DNA of 64,000 nt from Lachnospiraceae bacterium (GTDB taxonomy: Bacteria; Bacillota; Clostridia; Lachnospirales; Lachnospiraceae). The stretch spans positions 62,001-126,000 of the forward strand of contig CAAGFJ010000056.1 in assembly GCA_900769115.1 (NCBI GenBank), written 5' to 3'. Shown here piece after piece: positions 18,223 to 26,289 of the stretch (within the stretch, counting starts at the first letter, position 1; every line of letters starts with the position of its first letter). Both the position numbers and the translations under genes were made by a program. The notes under the pieces are model-generated. The model searched no databases, was not told the origin of the DNA, and worked only from the letters and a program-made list of their open reading frames with translations.

Positions 18223-19305
18223 ATGAATTACAATTTAGCAGTCATTAAGGGTGATGGAATTGGCCCGGAAGTTGTGACAGAGGCGATGAAAGTCTTAGAT
18301 AAAGTTGGAGAGAAGTTTGGTCATACCTTTCAATATGACCAGTTATTGATGGGCGGATGTTCCATTGATGCATATGGGGAACCGTTGACGGATGAGACAG
18401 TTGCCAAGGCAAAGAAGGCAGATGCCGTGTTATTGGGTTCCATTGGAGGTAACACCAGTACATCACCATGGTATCAGTTACCACCACATTTAAGACCGGA
18501 GGCAGGCCTGCTTAAGATCCGTAAGGAGCTTAACCTGTTTGCTAATTTACGTCCGGCATTATTGTATCCGGAGCTTCGCGGAGCATGTCCATTAAAGGAA
18601 GAGATTTCAGAAAAAGGCTTTGACATGATGATCATGCGGGAGCTTACAGGAGGTCTTTACTTTGGTCAGCGTGAGACAAAGGAAGTAGACGGTGTGATGA
18701 CCGCTGTGGATACTTTAACCTATAACGAGAATGAGATCCGTAGAATTGCGATCAAGGGATTCGATATTGCAATGAAACGTCGTAAGAAAGTGACTTCTGT
18801 GGATAAGGCAAATGTATTGGATTCTTCCAGATTATGGAGAAAGATCGTAGAAGAGGTTGCAAAGGATTATCCGGAGGTATCTTATGAGCATATGTTAGTG
18901 GATAATGCAGCCATGCAGCTTGTCAAAGATCCGGCACAGTTTGACGTTATCTTAACAGAGAATATGTTTGGTGATATTTTATCGGATGAGGCATCTATGG
19001 TAACCGGTTCGATCGGTATGTTAGCATCTGCATCACTCAATGAGACAAAGTTTGGTATGTATGAGCCAAGTGGTGGATCGGCACCGGATATTGCAGGCCA
19101 GAATAAGGCAAATCCAATTGCAACGATTCTTTCTGCAGCCATGTTGTTGCGTTTCTCACTAGACTTAGACAAGGAAGCCGATGCGATTGAGGCAGCAGTT
19201 AAGAAAGTACTGGAAGAAGGATATCGTACCTGTGATATCATATCAGAGGGAACAACACTTGTCTCTACCACACAGATGGGTGACCTGATCGCAGAGCGGA
19301 TCTGA
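18223..19305 (+). CDS. leuB: 3-isopropylmalate dehydrogenase
   Basis: A 360-residue isocitrate/isopropylmalate dehydrogenase family protein. Signatures include G-D-G-I-G-P-E-V near the N-terminus, the substrate-binding arginines in the L-R-P-E and R-E-L-T-G-G-L-Y-F-G region, and N-M-F-G-D-I-L-S-D-E with the metal-binding aspartates. P-S-G-G-S-A-P-D-I-A-G-Q is the adenosine-loop region. It oxidatively decarboxylates 3-isopropylmalate to the leucine keto acid. The length matches the family. A GAGGTTCG-type ribosome site precedes the ATG. It follows leuCD as the third leucine gene. Confidence 0.95.
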   Translation: MNYNLAVIKGDGIGPEVVTEAMKVLDKVGEKFGHTFQYDQLLMGGCSIDAYGEPLTDETVAKAKKADAVLLGSIGGNTSTSPWYQLPPHLRPEAGLLKIRKELNLFANLRPALLYPELRGACPLKEEISEKGFDMMIMRELTGGLYFGQRETKEVDGVMTAVDTLTYNENEIRRIAIKGFDIAMKRRKKVTSVDKANVLDSSRLWRKIVEEVAKDYPEVSYEHMLVDNAAMQLVKDPAQFDVILTENMFGDILSDEASMVTGSIGMLASASLNETKFGMYEPSGGSAPDIAGQNKANPIATILSAAMLLRFSLDLDKEADAIEAAVKKVLEEGYRTCDIISEGTTLVSTTQMGDLIAERI

Positions 19306-19372
19306 TATTATAGAGTTTGAGATAAGATACTTTTTGTTTCAAAATCACAATATGTGTTATGGAAGAGTATAA

Positions 19373-19509
19373 GCGCTAAGACAGTATATAGTTAATATGC
19401 AGCACCCTTTGCGAACGCTGGCACTTAGTGAGGCTTGCCAAACTTAGTACCACTGCGTTTGCAACGGAACGAGAGTGTGTGCGGAATATTTCTATATACT
19501 GTCGAGCGC
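19373..19509 (+). repeat. Long imperfect palindrome / structured leader before ilvD
   Basis: The 137 bases can fold almost end to end. GCGCT with AGCGC and GACAGTATATAG with CTATATACTGTC form the base (19373-19391 with 19492-19509). AATAT with ATATT follows (19394-19398 with 19486-19490). An inner stem pairs 19406-19418 with 19455-19467, one mismatch and one G-U, and an apical stem pairs 19419-19428 with 19443-19452 with two mismatches. The structure ends about 13 bases before the ilvD ribosome binding site. It has no T-run. It could be a palindromic mobile element or a cis-acting leader RNA; I recognise no named RNA family. Confidence 0.7.
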
Positions 19510-19535
19510 ATAATATGTATAAAAGGAGCGAAAAT

Positions 19536-21200
19536 ATGAAGAGCGATAATGTAAAAGTTGGCATGCAGCAGGCACCACACCGGTCCCTGTTCAATGCATT
19601 AGGAATGACAGAGGAAGAGATGAAGAAGCCGTTGGTCGGCATTGTATGTTCATACAATGAGATTGTACCGGGACATATGAACTTAGATAAGATTGCACAG
19701 GCTGTTAAGCTTGGTGTTGCAGAAGCCGGTGGTATGCCGGTTATGTTCCCTGCAATTGCAGTTTGTGATGGTATCGCAATGGGACATATCGGAATGAAAT
19801 ATTCGTTAGTAACAAGAGATCTGATCGCGGATTCTACTGAATGTATGGCAATTGCCCATCAGTTTGCTGCTTTGGTTATGATCCCAAACTGTGATAAGAA
19901 TGTACCGGGACTTTTGATGGCAGCAGCCAGAGTGAATGTTCCAACCGTATTTGTATCTGGTGGCCCGATGCTTGCCGGACATGTGAAGGGGCATAAGACT
20001 TCTCTTTCTTCTATGTTTGAGGCAGTTGGTTCCTATGCAGCAGGTACAATGAGTGAAGAGGATGTCAATGAATTTGAATGTAAAGCATGTCCAACCTGTG
20101 GTTCCTGCTCCGGTATGTATACTGCAAACTCTATGAACTGTTTAACAGAAGCACTTGGTATGGGACTTCCTGGTAACGGAACCATTCCTGCGGTATATTC
20201 CGAGCGTATCAAACTTGCAAAGCATGCAGGTATGGCTGTTATGGAGATGTATAAGAAGAATATCCGTCCAAGAGACATCATTACCAAAGATGCGATCATG
20301 AATGCATTAACGGTGGATATGGCATTAGGCTGTTCTACCAACTCTATGTTACATATTCCGGCAATTGCACATGAGATTGGATTTGACTTTGACATTTCCC
20401 TGGCAAATGAAGTAAGTGCCAAGACTCCAAACCTTTGCCATTTAGCACCGGCTGGTCCTACTTATATGGAAGACCTGAATGAAGCAGGTGGTGTATATGC
20501 AGTGATCAATCAGTTAAAGAGCAAAGGACTGATCAATGAGGATTGTATGACAGTAACCGGTAAGACAATTGGTGAAGCAGTCGAAGGACATGTGAATAAG
20601 AATCCGGAGGTTATTCGTCCATTGGATAATCCATACAGTGTAACGGGCGGTCTTGCAGTATTAAAAGGTAATCTTGCTCCGGACGGTTCCGTTGTAAAAC
20701 GTTCCGCTGTTGTTCCGGAGATGCTTCAACATGAAGGTCCGGCTCGTGTATTTGACTGCGAAGAGGATGCAATCGCTGCGATCAAGGGAGGCAAGATTGT
20801 AGCGGGAGACGTTGTAGTGATCCGTTATGAAGGTCCGAAGGGTGGCCCTGGTATGAGAGAGATGTTGAATCCAACCTCTGCCATTGCAGGAATGGGACTT
20901 GGTTCTTCCGTTGCCTTGATCACAGATGGACGTTTCTCTGGAGCAAGCCGTGGAGCGTCTATCGGTCATGTATCACCAGAAGCTGCCGTTGGCGGCCCGA
21001 TTGCATTTGTAGAAGAGGGCGATATCATTAAGATTGATATTGATGCATGTTCGATCGAGTTATGCGTTTCGGACGAAGAACTGGCTAAGCGAAAGGCAAA
21101 CTGGACTCCAAGAGAGCCAAAGGTTACAACCGGATATCTTGCAAGATATGCAAAGATGGTAACTTCCGGTAACCGAGGAGCAGTTTTGGAATTAAAATAA
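19536..21200 (+). CDS. ilvD: Dihydroxy-acid dehydratase
   Basis: A 554-residue IlvD/Edd family protein making the 2-keto acids of valine, isoleucine and leucine synthesis. Cysteine motifs expected for the Fe-S cluster are present: N-C-D-K-N-V-P-G (Cys near 119) and C-P-T-C-G-S-C-S-G (about 185-193), plus G-C-S-T-N-S. The start at 19536 has AAGGAG 7 bases upstream and matches the family N-terminus; the frame upstream of it reads into a structured leader and is not coding. It sits between leuB and ilvB, in the same direction. 6-phosphogluconate dehydratase is a relative, but context favours IlvD. Confidence 0.95.
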   Translation: MKSDNVKVGMQQAPHRSLFNALGMTEEEMKKPLVGIVCSYNEIVPGHMNLDKIAQAVKLGVAEAGGMPVMFPAIAVCDGIAMGHIGMKYSLVTRDLIADSTECMAIAHQFAALVMIPNCDKNVPGLLMAAARVNVPTVFVSGGPMLAGHVKGHKTSLSSMFEAVGSYAAGTMSEEDVNEFECKACPTCGSCSGMYTANSMNCLTEALGMGLPGNGTIPAVYSERIKLAKHAGMAVMEMYKKNIRPRDIITKDAIMNALTVDMALGCSTNSMLHIPAIAHEIGFDFDISLANEVSAKTPNLCHLAPAGPTYMEDLNEAGGVYAVINQLKSKGLINEDCMTVTGKTIGEAVEGHVNKNPEVIRPLDNPYSVTGGLAVLKGNLAPDGSVVKRSAVVPEMLQHEGPARVFDCEEDAIAAIKGGKIVAGDVVVIRYEGPKGGPGMREMLNPTSAIAGMGLGSSVALITDGRFSGASRGASIGHVSPEAAVGGPIAFVEEGDIIKIDIDACSIELCVSDEELAKRKANWTPREPKVTTGYLARYAKMVTSGNRGAVLELK

Positions 21201-21312
21201 TTAAGTAGAAATACCTTATTTTGACAAAACTTTGAATATGGACTTTACAAAACCACTATAAAAGTTTTATTATTGTAAAGGTGAGAGAAAGCGAATTGTA
21301 TAGTAATATATT

Positions 21313-21337
21313 GTCAGGTGCGGATATGGCACCTGAC
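21313..21337 (+). other. Perfect hairpin in ilvB leader
   Basis: GTCAGGTGC (21313-21321) and GCACCTGAC (21329-21337) form a 9-pair stem with a 7-base loop. It ends only about 5 bases before the ilvB AGAGGAG. A TTGACA at 21221-21226 upstream hints at a separate promoter, though its -10 is poor. The hairpin may protect the 5' end or modulate initiation. Confidence 0.4.
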
Positions 21338-21356
21338 TGAAAGAGGAGATATAAGT

Positions 21357-23033
21357 ATGAAACAGTTAACAGGTTCAGAAATTGTAATCGAATGTTTGAA
21401 AGAACAGGGAGTAGACACAGTATTCGGTTATCCGGGAGGTACGATACTGAATGTCTATGATGCATTATATAAGCATCCGGAGATTCATCATGTTCTGACA
21501 TCCCACGAACAGGGCGCATCACATGCAGCAGATGGATATGCAAGAGCAACCGGTAAGGTCGGTGTATGTATGGCAACCTCTGGTCCGGGAGCAACGAATT
21601 TAGTAACGGGTATTGCAACAGCATATATGGATTCAATCCCATTGGTTGCAATTACAGCCAATGTTGGTGTATCGTTATTGGGAAAGGATTCCTTCCAGGA
21701 GATTGATATCGCCGGTGTTGTTATGCCAATTACAAAGCACAGCTTTATTGTTAAGAATGTACATGAGTTAGCAGATACGATCCGGCGTGCATTTAAGATT
21801 GCCAAGACAGGAAGACCGGGTCCGGTGTTAGTGGATATTACGAAGGATGTGACTTCCAATCTTGCAGATTATGAATATAAGAAACCAGAAGAGGTCGCAC
21901 CGATAACGGATACAATCTGGGAATCAGATATTGAGACAGTTGCTAAGATGATCGCCAAGTCTAAGAAACCATACATCATGGTTGGCGGGGGCGCTGTGGC
22001 ATCGGGAGCTTACAAAGAAGTTCGTGAGTTTGTTGAGAAGATGGATGCGCCGGTTTGTGATACCCTGATGGGTAAGGGTGTGATTGATGGCAATGATCCA
22101 CATTACACCGGTATGATCGGTATGCACGGAACGAAGGTTTCTAACTTTGGCGTGACTGAGGCGGATTTATTGATCGTAATTGGTGGACGTTTCTCTGACC
22201 GTGTAATCGGTAATGCGAAGAAGTTTGCTAACAATGCGAAGATCGTACAGATTGATGTGGATGCAGCAGAGATTAATAAGAATATTGTAGTAGATGCAAG
22301 TATTGTTGGAGATGCAAAGGAGATCCTTGCAAGACTGAATGCAGTGATCGAACAGCAGGAACACAAGGAGTGGAAGGAAGAGATTCTTTCTATGGAGGAG
22401 AAGTATCCGAATACATATCCAACAGATATTTTTACAGGTCCGACGGCGATTTCTAAGATCTATGAACTGACGAATGGCGATGCCATTATCACAACGGATG
22501 TAGGACAGCATCAGATGTGGGCAGCACAGATGTATAAGTTTAAGGAGCCAAGACAGTTATTGACTTCCGGTGGACTTGGTACGATGGGATATGGCTTAGG
22601 TGCCTGTATCGGAGCAAAGGTCGGAAGACCGGATAAAGTAGTGGTTAACATTGCCGGAGATGGCTGCTTCCGTATGAATATGAATGAGATTGCAACTGCT
22701 GCAAGATATAATATTCCAATTATCCAGGTTGTTATCAATAACCACGTATTAGGAATGGTTCGTCAGTGGCAGACGTTGTTCTATGATAAGAGATATTCGA
22801 ATACTATATTAGATGATGCGGTTGATTTTGTTAAGATCTCAGAAGGTATGGGAGCTTTGGCATTTAAGGCAACAACAATCTCTGAGTTTGAGGATGCATT
22901 TAAGCAGGCATTAGCATCTGGAAGACCATGCGTGATTGATGCACAGATTGATGAGGATGATAAGGTATGGCCAATGGTTGCTGCCGGACAGCCAATTTCA
23001 ACCTGTTTCTCTGAGGAAGATCTTGAGAAATAA
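21357..23033 (+). CDS. ilvB: Acetolactate synthase large (catalytic) subunit
   Basis: A 558-residue ThDP enzyme condensing pyruvate with pyruvate or 2-ketobutyrate, the first common step to valine and isoleucine. Key motifs are V-F-G-Y-P-G-G with the catalytic glutamate in S-H-E-Q-G-A, F-Q-E-I-D near residue 120, and the ThDP/Mg motif G-D-G-C-F-R-M-N-M-N-E. Start 21357 has AGAGGAG about 8 bases upstream; an upstream extension to 21318 runs through a hairpin. No small subunit ilvN and no ilvC follow; the next gene is serC behind its own promoter. The biosynthetic role is supported by the leu-ilv neighbours. Confidence 0.93.
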   Translation: MKQLTGSEIVIECLKEQGVDTVFGYPGGTILNVYDALYKHPEIHHVLTSHEQGASHAADGYARATGKVGVCMATSGPGATNLVTGIATAYMDSIPLVAITANVGVSLLGKDSFQEIDIAGVVMPITKHSFIVKNVHELADTIRRAFKIAKTGRPGPVLVDITKDVTSNLADYEYKKPEEVAPITDTIWESDIETVAKMIAKSKKPYIMVGGGAVASGAYKEVREFVEKMDAPVCDTLMGKGVIDGNDPHYTGMIGMHGTKVSNFGVTEADLLIVIGGRFSDRVIGNAKKFANNAKIVQIDVDAAEINKNIVVDASIVGDAKEILARLNAVIEQQEHKEWKEEILSMEEKYPNTYPTDIFTGPTAISKIYELTNGDAIITTDVGQHQMWAAQMYKFKEPRQLLTSGGLGTMGYGLGACIGAKVGRPDKVVVNIAGDGCFRMNMNEIATAARYNIPIIQVVINNHVLGMVRQWQTLFYDKRYSNTILDDAVDFVKISEGMGALAFKATTISEFEDAFKQALASGRPCVIDAQIDEDDKVWPMVAAGQPISTCFSEEDLEK

Positions 23034-23079
23034 TACATAACGGTAAACCATATGCGGTTTACAAACTAATGCAATACGA

Positions 23080-23117
23080 ACGTGCGATTTGACATATTCG
23101 GATCGCACGTATAGTAT
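23080..23117 (+). promoter_or_regulatory. Sigma-A-like promoter with overlapping dyad before serC
   Basis: TTGACA (23089-23094), a 17-base spacer and TAGTAT (23112-23117) form a near-consensus promoter. A 9-base inverted repeat, ACGTGCGAT (23080-23088) and ATCGCACGT (23102-23110), brackets the -35 element and fills the spacer, as a repressor operator would. It could alternatively fold as an ilvB 3' hairpin, but no T-run follows. A second small hairpin, GTAAACC/GGTTTAC, lies at 23043-23062. Confidence 0.6.
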
Positions 23118-23207
23118 ATTATAAAAGACTTGAATGTCTGCCGGAAGGAATGGTATTTCGGAAGGGCAGGCAGGAAGTAGTATAAGGAACATATAGGAGG
23201 ATATGAC

Positions 23208-24293
23208 ATGGAAAGAGTGTACAATTTTTCAGCAGGACCATCTGTATTGCCAGAGGTTGTGTTAAAACAGGCAGCAGACGAGATGTTAAACTACAACGGA
23301 ACCGGAATGAGTGTTATGGAGATGAGTCATCGATCCAAAGCGTTTGAAGAGATCATTCAGACTGCAGAGCAGGATTTGAGAGACTTAATGAAGATTCCAG
23401 ACAACTACAAAGTTTTGTTCTTACAGGGTGGCGCATCGCAGCAGTTTGCAGCAATTCCGATGAACCTGATGAAAAATGGTGTTGCAGATTACATTATTAC
23501 AGGACAGTGGGCTAAGAAGGCTTTTGAGGAAGCAAAGAAATATGGCAATGCAAAAGCAGTTGCATCTTCTGCAGATAAGACTTTTTCCTATATCCCGGAT
23601 TGCAGTGATCTGGATATTGATGAGGATGCAGATTATGTATATATCTGCCATAACAATACAATTTACGGAACCACTTACAAGAAGCTTCCGAACACAAAGG
23701 GTAAGATCTTAGTAGCAGATATGTCATCTGATATTTTATCTCAGCCGGTGAATGTGGAAGATTATGGTCTTATTTACTTTGGCGTTCAGAAGAATGTAGG
23801 ACCTGCTGGTGTTGTTATTGCAATCATTCGTGAGGATCTGATCACAGATGATGTATTACCGGGTACTCCAACTATGTTAAAATACAAGACGCAGGCAGAT
23901 GCCAACTCTTTATATAACACACCACCGGCATATGGTATCTATATCTGTGGTAAAGTGTTCAAATGGGTAAAAGAGATGGGTGGATTAGAGGCAATGAAGA
24001 TCCACAACGAGAAGAAAGCAGCAATTCTCTATGATTTCTTAGATTCTTCTAAGTTATTTAAGGGTACGGTTGTGAAGGAAGATCGTTCTTTGATGAATGT
24101 ACCATTTGTAACAGGTGATGAAGAGATGGATGCGAAGTTTGTAAAGGAAGCAACTGCAGCAGGTTTTGTGAACCTGAAAGGACATAGAACCGTTGGTGGT
24201 ATGCGTGCGTCTATCTACAACGCAATGCCAATTGAAGGTGTTGAGAAGCTGGTAGAGTTTATGAAAGAGTTTGAAGCGAATAATGCAAAATAA
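23208..24293 (+). CDS. serC: Phosphoserine aminotransferase
   Basis: A 361-residue class-V PLP aminotransferase. It begins N-F-S-A-G-P-S-V-L-P, the family signature, and has L-F-L-Q-G-G-A-S and the PLP-lysine region F-G-V-Q-K-N-V-G-P-A-G near residue 195. It converts 3-phosphohydroxypyruvate and glutamate to phosphoserine. The ATG has AGGAGG about 6 bases upstream. It lies 15 bases before serA, so the two are co-transcribed from the promoter at 23089. No serB is in the window. Confidence 0.96.
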   Translation: MERVYNFSAGPSVLPEVVLKQAADEMLNYNGTGMSVMEMSHRSKAFEEIIQTAEQDLRDLMKIPDNYKVLFLQGGASQQFAAIPMNLMKNGVADYIITGQWAKKAFEEAKKYGNAKAVASSADKTFSYIPDCSDLDIDEDADYVYICHNNTIYGTTYKKLPNTKGKILVADMSSDILSQPVNVEDYGLIYFGVQKNVGPAGVVIAIIREDLITDDVLPGTPTMLKYKTQADANSLYNTPPAYGIYICGKVFKWVKEMGGLEAMKIHNEKKAAILYDFLDSSKLFKGTVVKEDRSLMNVPFVTGDEEMDAKFVKEATAAGFVNLKGHRTVGGMRASIYNAMPIEGVEKLVEFMKEFEANNAK

Positions 24294-24308
24294 GAAAGAG
24301 GAGTAATC

Positions 24309-25469
24309 ATGACAAAAGTTAATTGCTTGAATCCAATTGCAGCATGTGGTTTGGATTTATTCTCAGATAATTATGAAATTGTAGACAGCATGGATAATGC
24401 AGATGCTGTATTGGTACGTTCTGCAGCGATGCATGATCTGGAGCTTCCGGAAAGCCTGGCAGCAATCGCAAGAGCAGGTGCGGGTGTGAATAATATTCCA
24501 CTTGATAAGTGCGCAGAGAAGGGTATTGTTGTATTCAACACACCGGGTGCGAATGCCAATGGTGTTAAAGAGATCGTAGTTGCTGGTTTATTACTCGCTT
24601 CCCGTGATCTGATGGGCGGTTATAACTGGGTAAAAGAGAATGCAGCTGATCCGGATATTGCAAAGAAGGTGGAGAAGCAGAAGAAGCAGTATGCAGGTAA
24701 TGAGATCCAGGGTAAGAAGTTAGGTGTAATCGGACTTGGTGCGATTGGTGCCAAGGTTGCGAATATTGCGTTCCGTCTTGGTATGGAAGTATACGGTTAT
24801 GATCCATATGTATCGGTAGATGCAGCATGGTCATTATCCCGCCATATTAAGCATATTACCAACGTAGAGGACATTTACAAAGAGTGTGATTATATTACCA
24901 TCCATGTTCCGGCACTTCCTGCAACCAAAGGAATGTTGAACAAAGAAGCATTTGCCATGATGAAGGATGGTGTGCGTATACTTAACTTTGCAAGAGATAC
25001 GCTGGTGAATGATGCAGACATGATCGAGGCACTTGCTTCTGGTAAGGTAGCTAAGTATGTGACAGACTTCCCGAATCCGGCAATTGCAGGTGTAGATAAT
25101 GTGATTACATTACCACATCTTGGTGCTTCTACAGAAGAATCAGAGGATAACTGTGCCGTGATGGCTGTAAAGCAGATTGCTGATTTCATGGAGAATGGTA
25201 ACATTAAGAATTCCGTAAACTATCCGGCATGTGATGCAGGTGTTTGCGAGACAGCAGCCAGAGTAGCCATCTGTCATAAGAATATCCCGGATATGCTTAC
25301 CAGATTTACAGGTGTGTTCTCCAGCAAGTCCGTTAACATTGCGAATATGGTCAGCAAGTCAAAGGGTGACTGGGCATATACCATCCTGGATGTGGATGCT
25401 GCGATTGATGATGCAAGCAAGGCAGAGTTAGAGGAAGTAGAAGGTGTTGTTAAGGTGCGTGTCATCTAA
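24309..25469 (+). CDS. serA: D-3-phosphoglycerate dehydrogenase
   Basis: A 386-residue NAD-dependent 2-hydroxyacid dehydrogenase giving 3-phosphohydroxypyruvate, the committed step of serine synthesis. The Rossmann motif G-L-G-A-I-G-A-K-V and the aspartate of Y-G-Y-D-P-Y lie near 145-165. The catalytic histidine is in L-P-H-L-G-A-S-T. The C-terminal 75 residues resemble an ACT domain (N-I-A-N-M-V-S-K and Y-T-I-L-D-V-D), suggesting serine feedback. It is shorter than the 525-residue Bacillus form, as is common in Clostridia. It follows serC by 15 bases and ends at a strong terminator. Confidence 0.94.
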   Translation: MTKVNCLNPIAACGLDLFSDNYEIVDSMDNADAVLVRSAAMHDLELPESLAAIARAGAGVNNIPLDKCAEKGIVVFNTPGANANGVKEIVVAGLLLASRDLMGGYNWVKENAADPDIAKKVEKQKKQYAGNEIQGKKLGVIGLGAIGAKVANIAFRLGMEVYGYDPYVSVDAAWSLSRHIKHITNVEDIYKECDYITIHVPALPATKGMLNKEAFAMMKDGVRILNFARDTLVNDADMIEALASGKVAKYVTDFPNPAIAGVDNVITLPHLGASTEESEDNCAVMAVKQIADFMENGNIKNSVNYPACDAGVCETAARVAICHKNIPDMLTRFTGVFSSKSVNIANMVSKSKGDWAYTILDVDAAIDDASKAELEEVEGVVKVRVI

Positions 25470-25516
25470 TTAACATATCGTATGATATCTATTTGTCGTT
25501 TGAGAAAGAATGATAG

Positions 25517-25547
25517 TAGGCAGCTACATTTGTAGCTGCCTTTTCTT
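25517..25547 (+). terminator. Rho-independent terminator after serA
   Basis: GGCAGCTACA (25519-25528) and TGTAGCTGCC (25531-25540) form a perfect 10-pair stem with a TT loop, followed by TTTTCTTG. Confidence 0.93.
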
Positions 25548-25614
25548 GTATATTTCACATTGATGCGATATATTTATGCATATAGGTAAGAAAACGTGAT
25601 TGGAGGAAGCAGGT

Positions 25615-26289
25615 ATGGCAGTTAATCTTTTAGTGGCAGATGACGATGATCTGTTGCGGGATCTGGTGAAAGAGGTCTTAGAGGAAGAGGGCTATCAGGT
25701 ATATACCGCAAAGGACGGACAGGAAGCTGTGGATGTTTTTTGGAATACACCGGATATCGCACTTGTGATATTAGATATTATGATGCCAAAGATGGACGGG
25801 ATGGAAGTGTTAGAGGAGATACGGGAACGGACGGATGTTCCGATTCTAATGCTGACAGCGTTAGGAGATTCTTCGAGTGAATTGGCATGTCTGAGACATG
25901 GAGCCAGTGATTTTGTCAGCAAACCATTTCATTATGATATTTTAGTAGAACGTGTAAAGAATCTGTTGCGGCTGACAAAGGCACAGAACTTAGAAATGAT
26001 GGAACTTGGTATCCTGCAGATTGATCCAGTTGCGCATAAAGTGTATGTCAAGGGAGAGGAGATACTGCTGAACAACAAGGAATTTCAGTTGTTAGAGCTT
26101 CTTGTAAATAATGAGAGGATCGTACTTTCAAGAGAGAAGATATTAGATCGCATCTGGGGATATGATTATGAAGGAGACATTCGTACAATTGATACCCATG
26201 TGAAGATGCTGCGGGCGAATTTAGGAGAAGCAGGCAATTATATTAAGACGATTCGCGGAATTGGCTATTCCTTTGAGGTGACGGTATGA
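25615..26289 (+). CDS. OmpR/PhoB-type response regulator
   Basis: A 224-residue two-component DNA-binding protein. The receiver shows the acidic cluster A-D-D-D-D, the phosphoacceptor aspartate in L-D-I-M-M-P (near 54), M-L-T-A and the S-K-P-F lysine. The C-terminal winged helix (about 125-222) has L-L-N-N-K-E-F-Q-L-L-E-L-L and a Y-I-K-T-I-R-G-I-G-Y-S-F ending, typical of OmpR/PhoB. Start 25615 has TGGAGGA about 7 bases upstream. It overlaps the kinase gene by four bases, so the two are translationally coupled. The signal and targets are unknown. Confidence 0.93.
   Translation: MAVNLLVADDDDLLRDLVKEVLEEEGYQVYTAKDGQEAVDVFWNTPDIALVILDIMMPKMDGMEVLEEIRERTDVPILMLTALGDSSSELACLRHGASDFVSKPFHYDILVERVKNLLRLTKAQNLEMMELGILQIDPVAHKVYVKGEEILLNNKEFQLLELLVNNERIVLSREKILDRIWGYDYEGDIRTIDTHVKMLRANLGEAGNYIKTIRGIGYSFEVTV

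Noticed and set aside
19428..19535. Upstream extension of the ilvD reading frame
   Set aside because: It runs through the long hairpin, and the start at 19536 has a proper ribosome site and matches the family.
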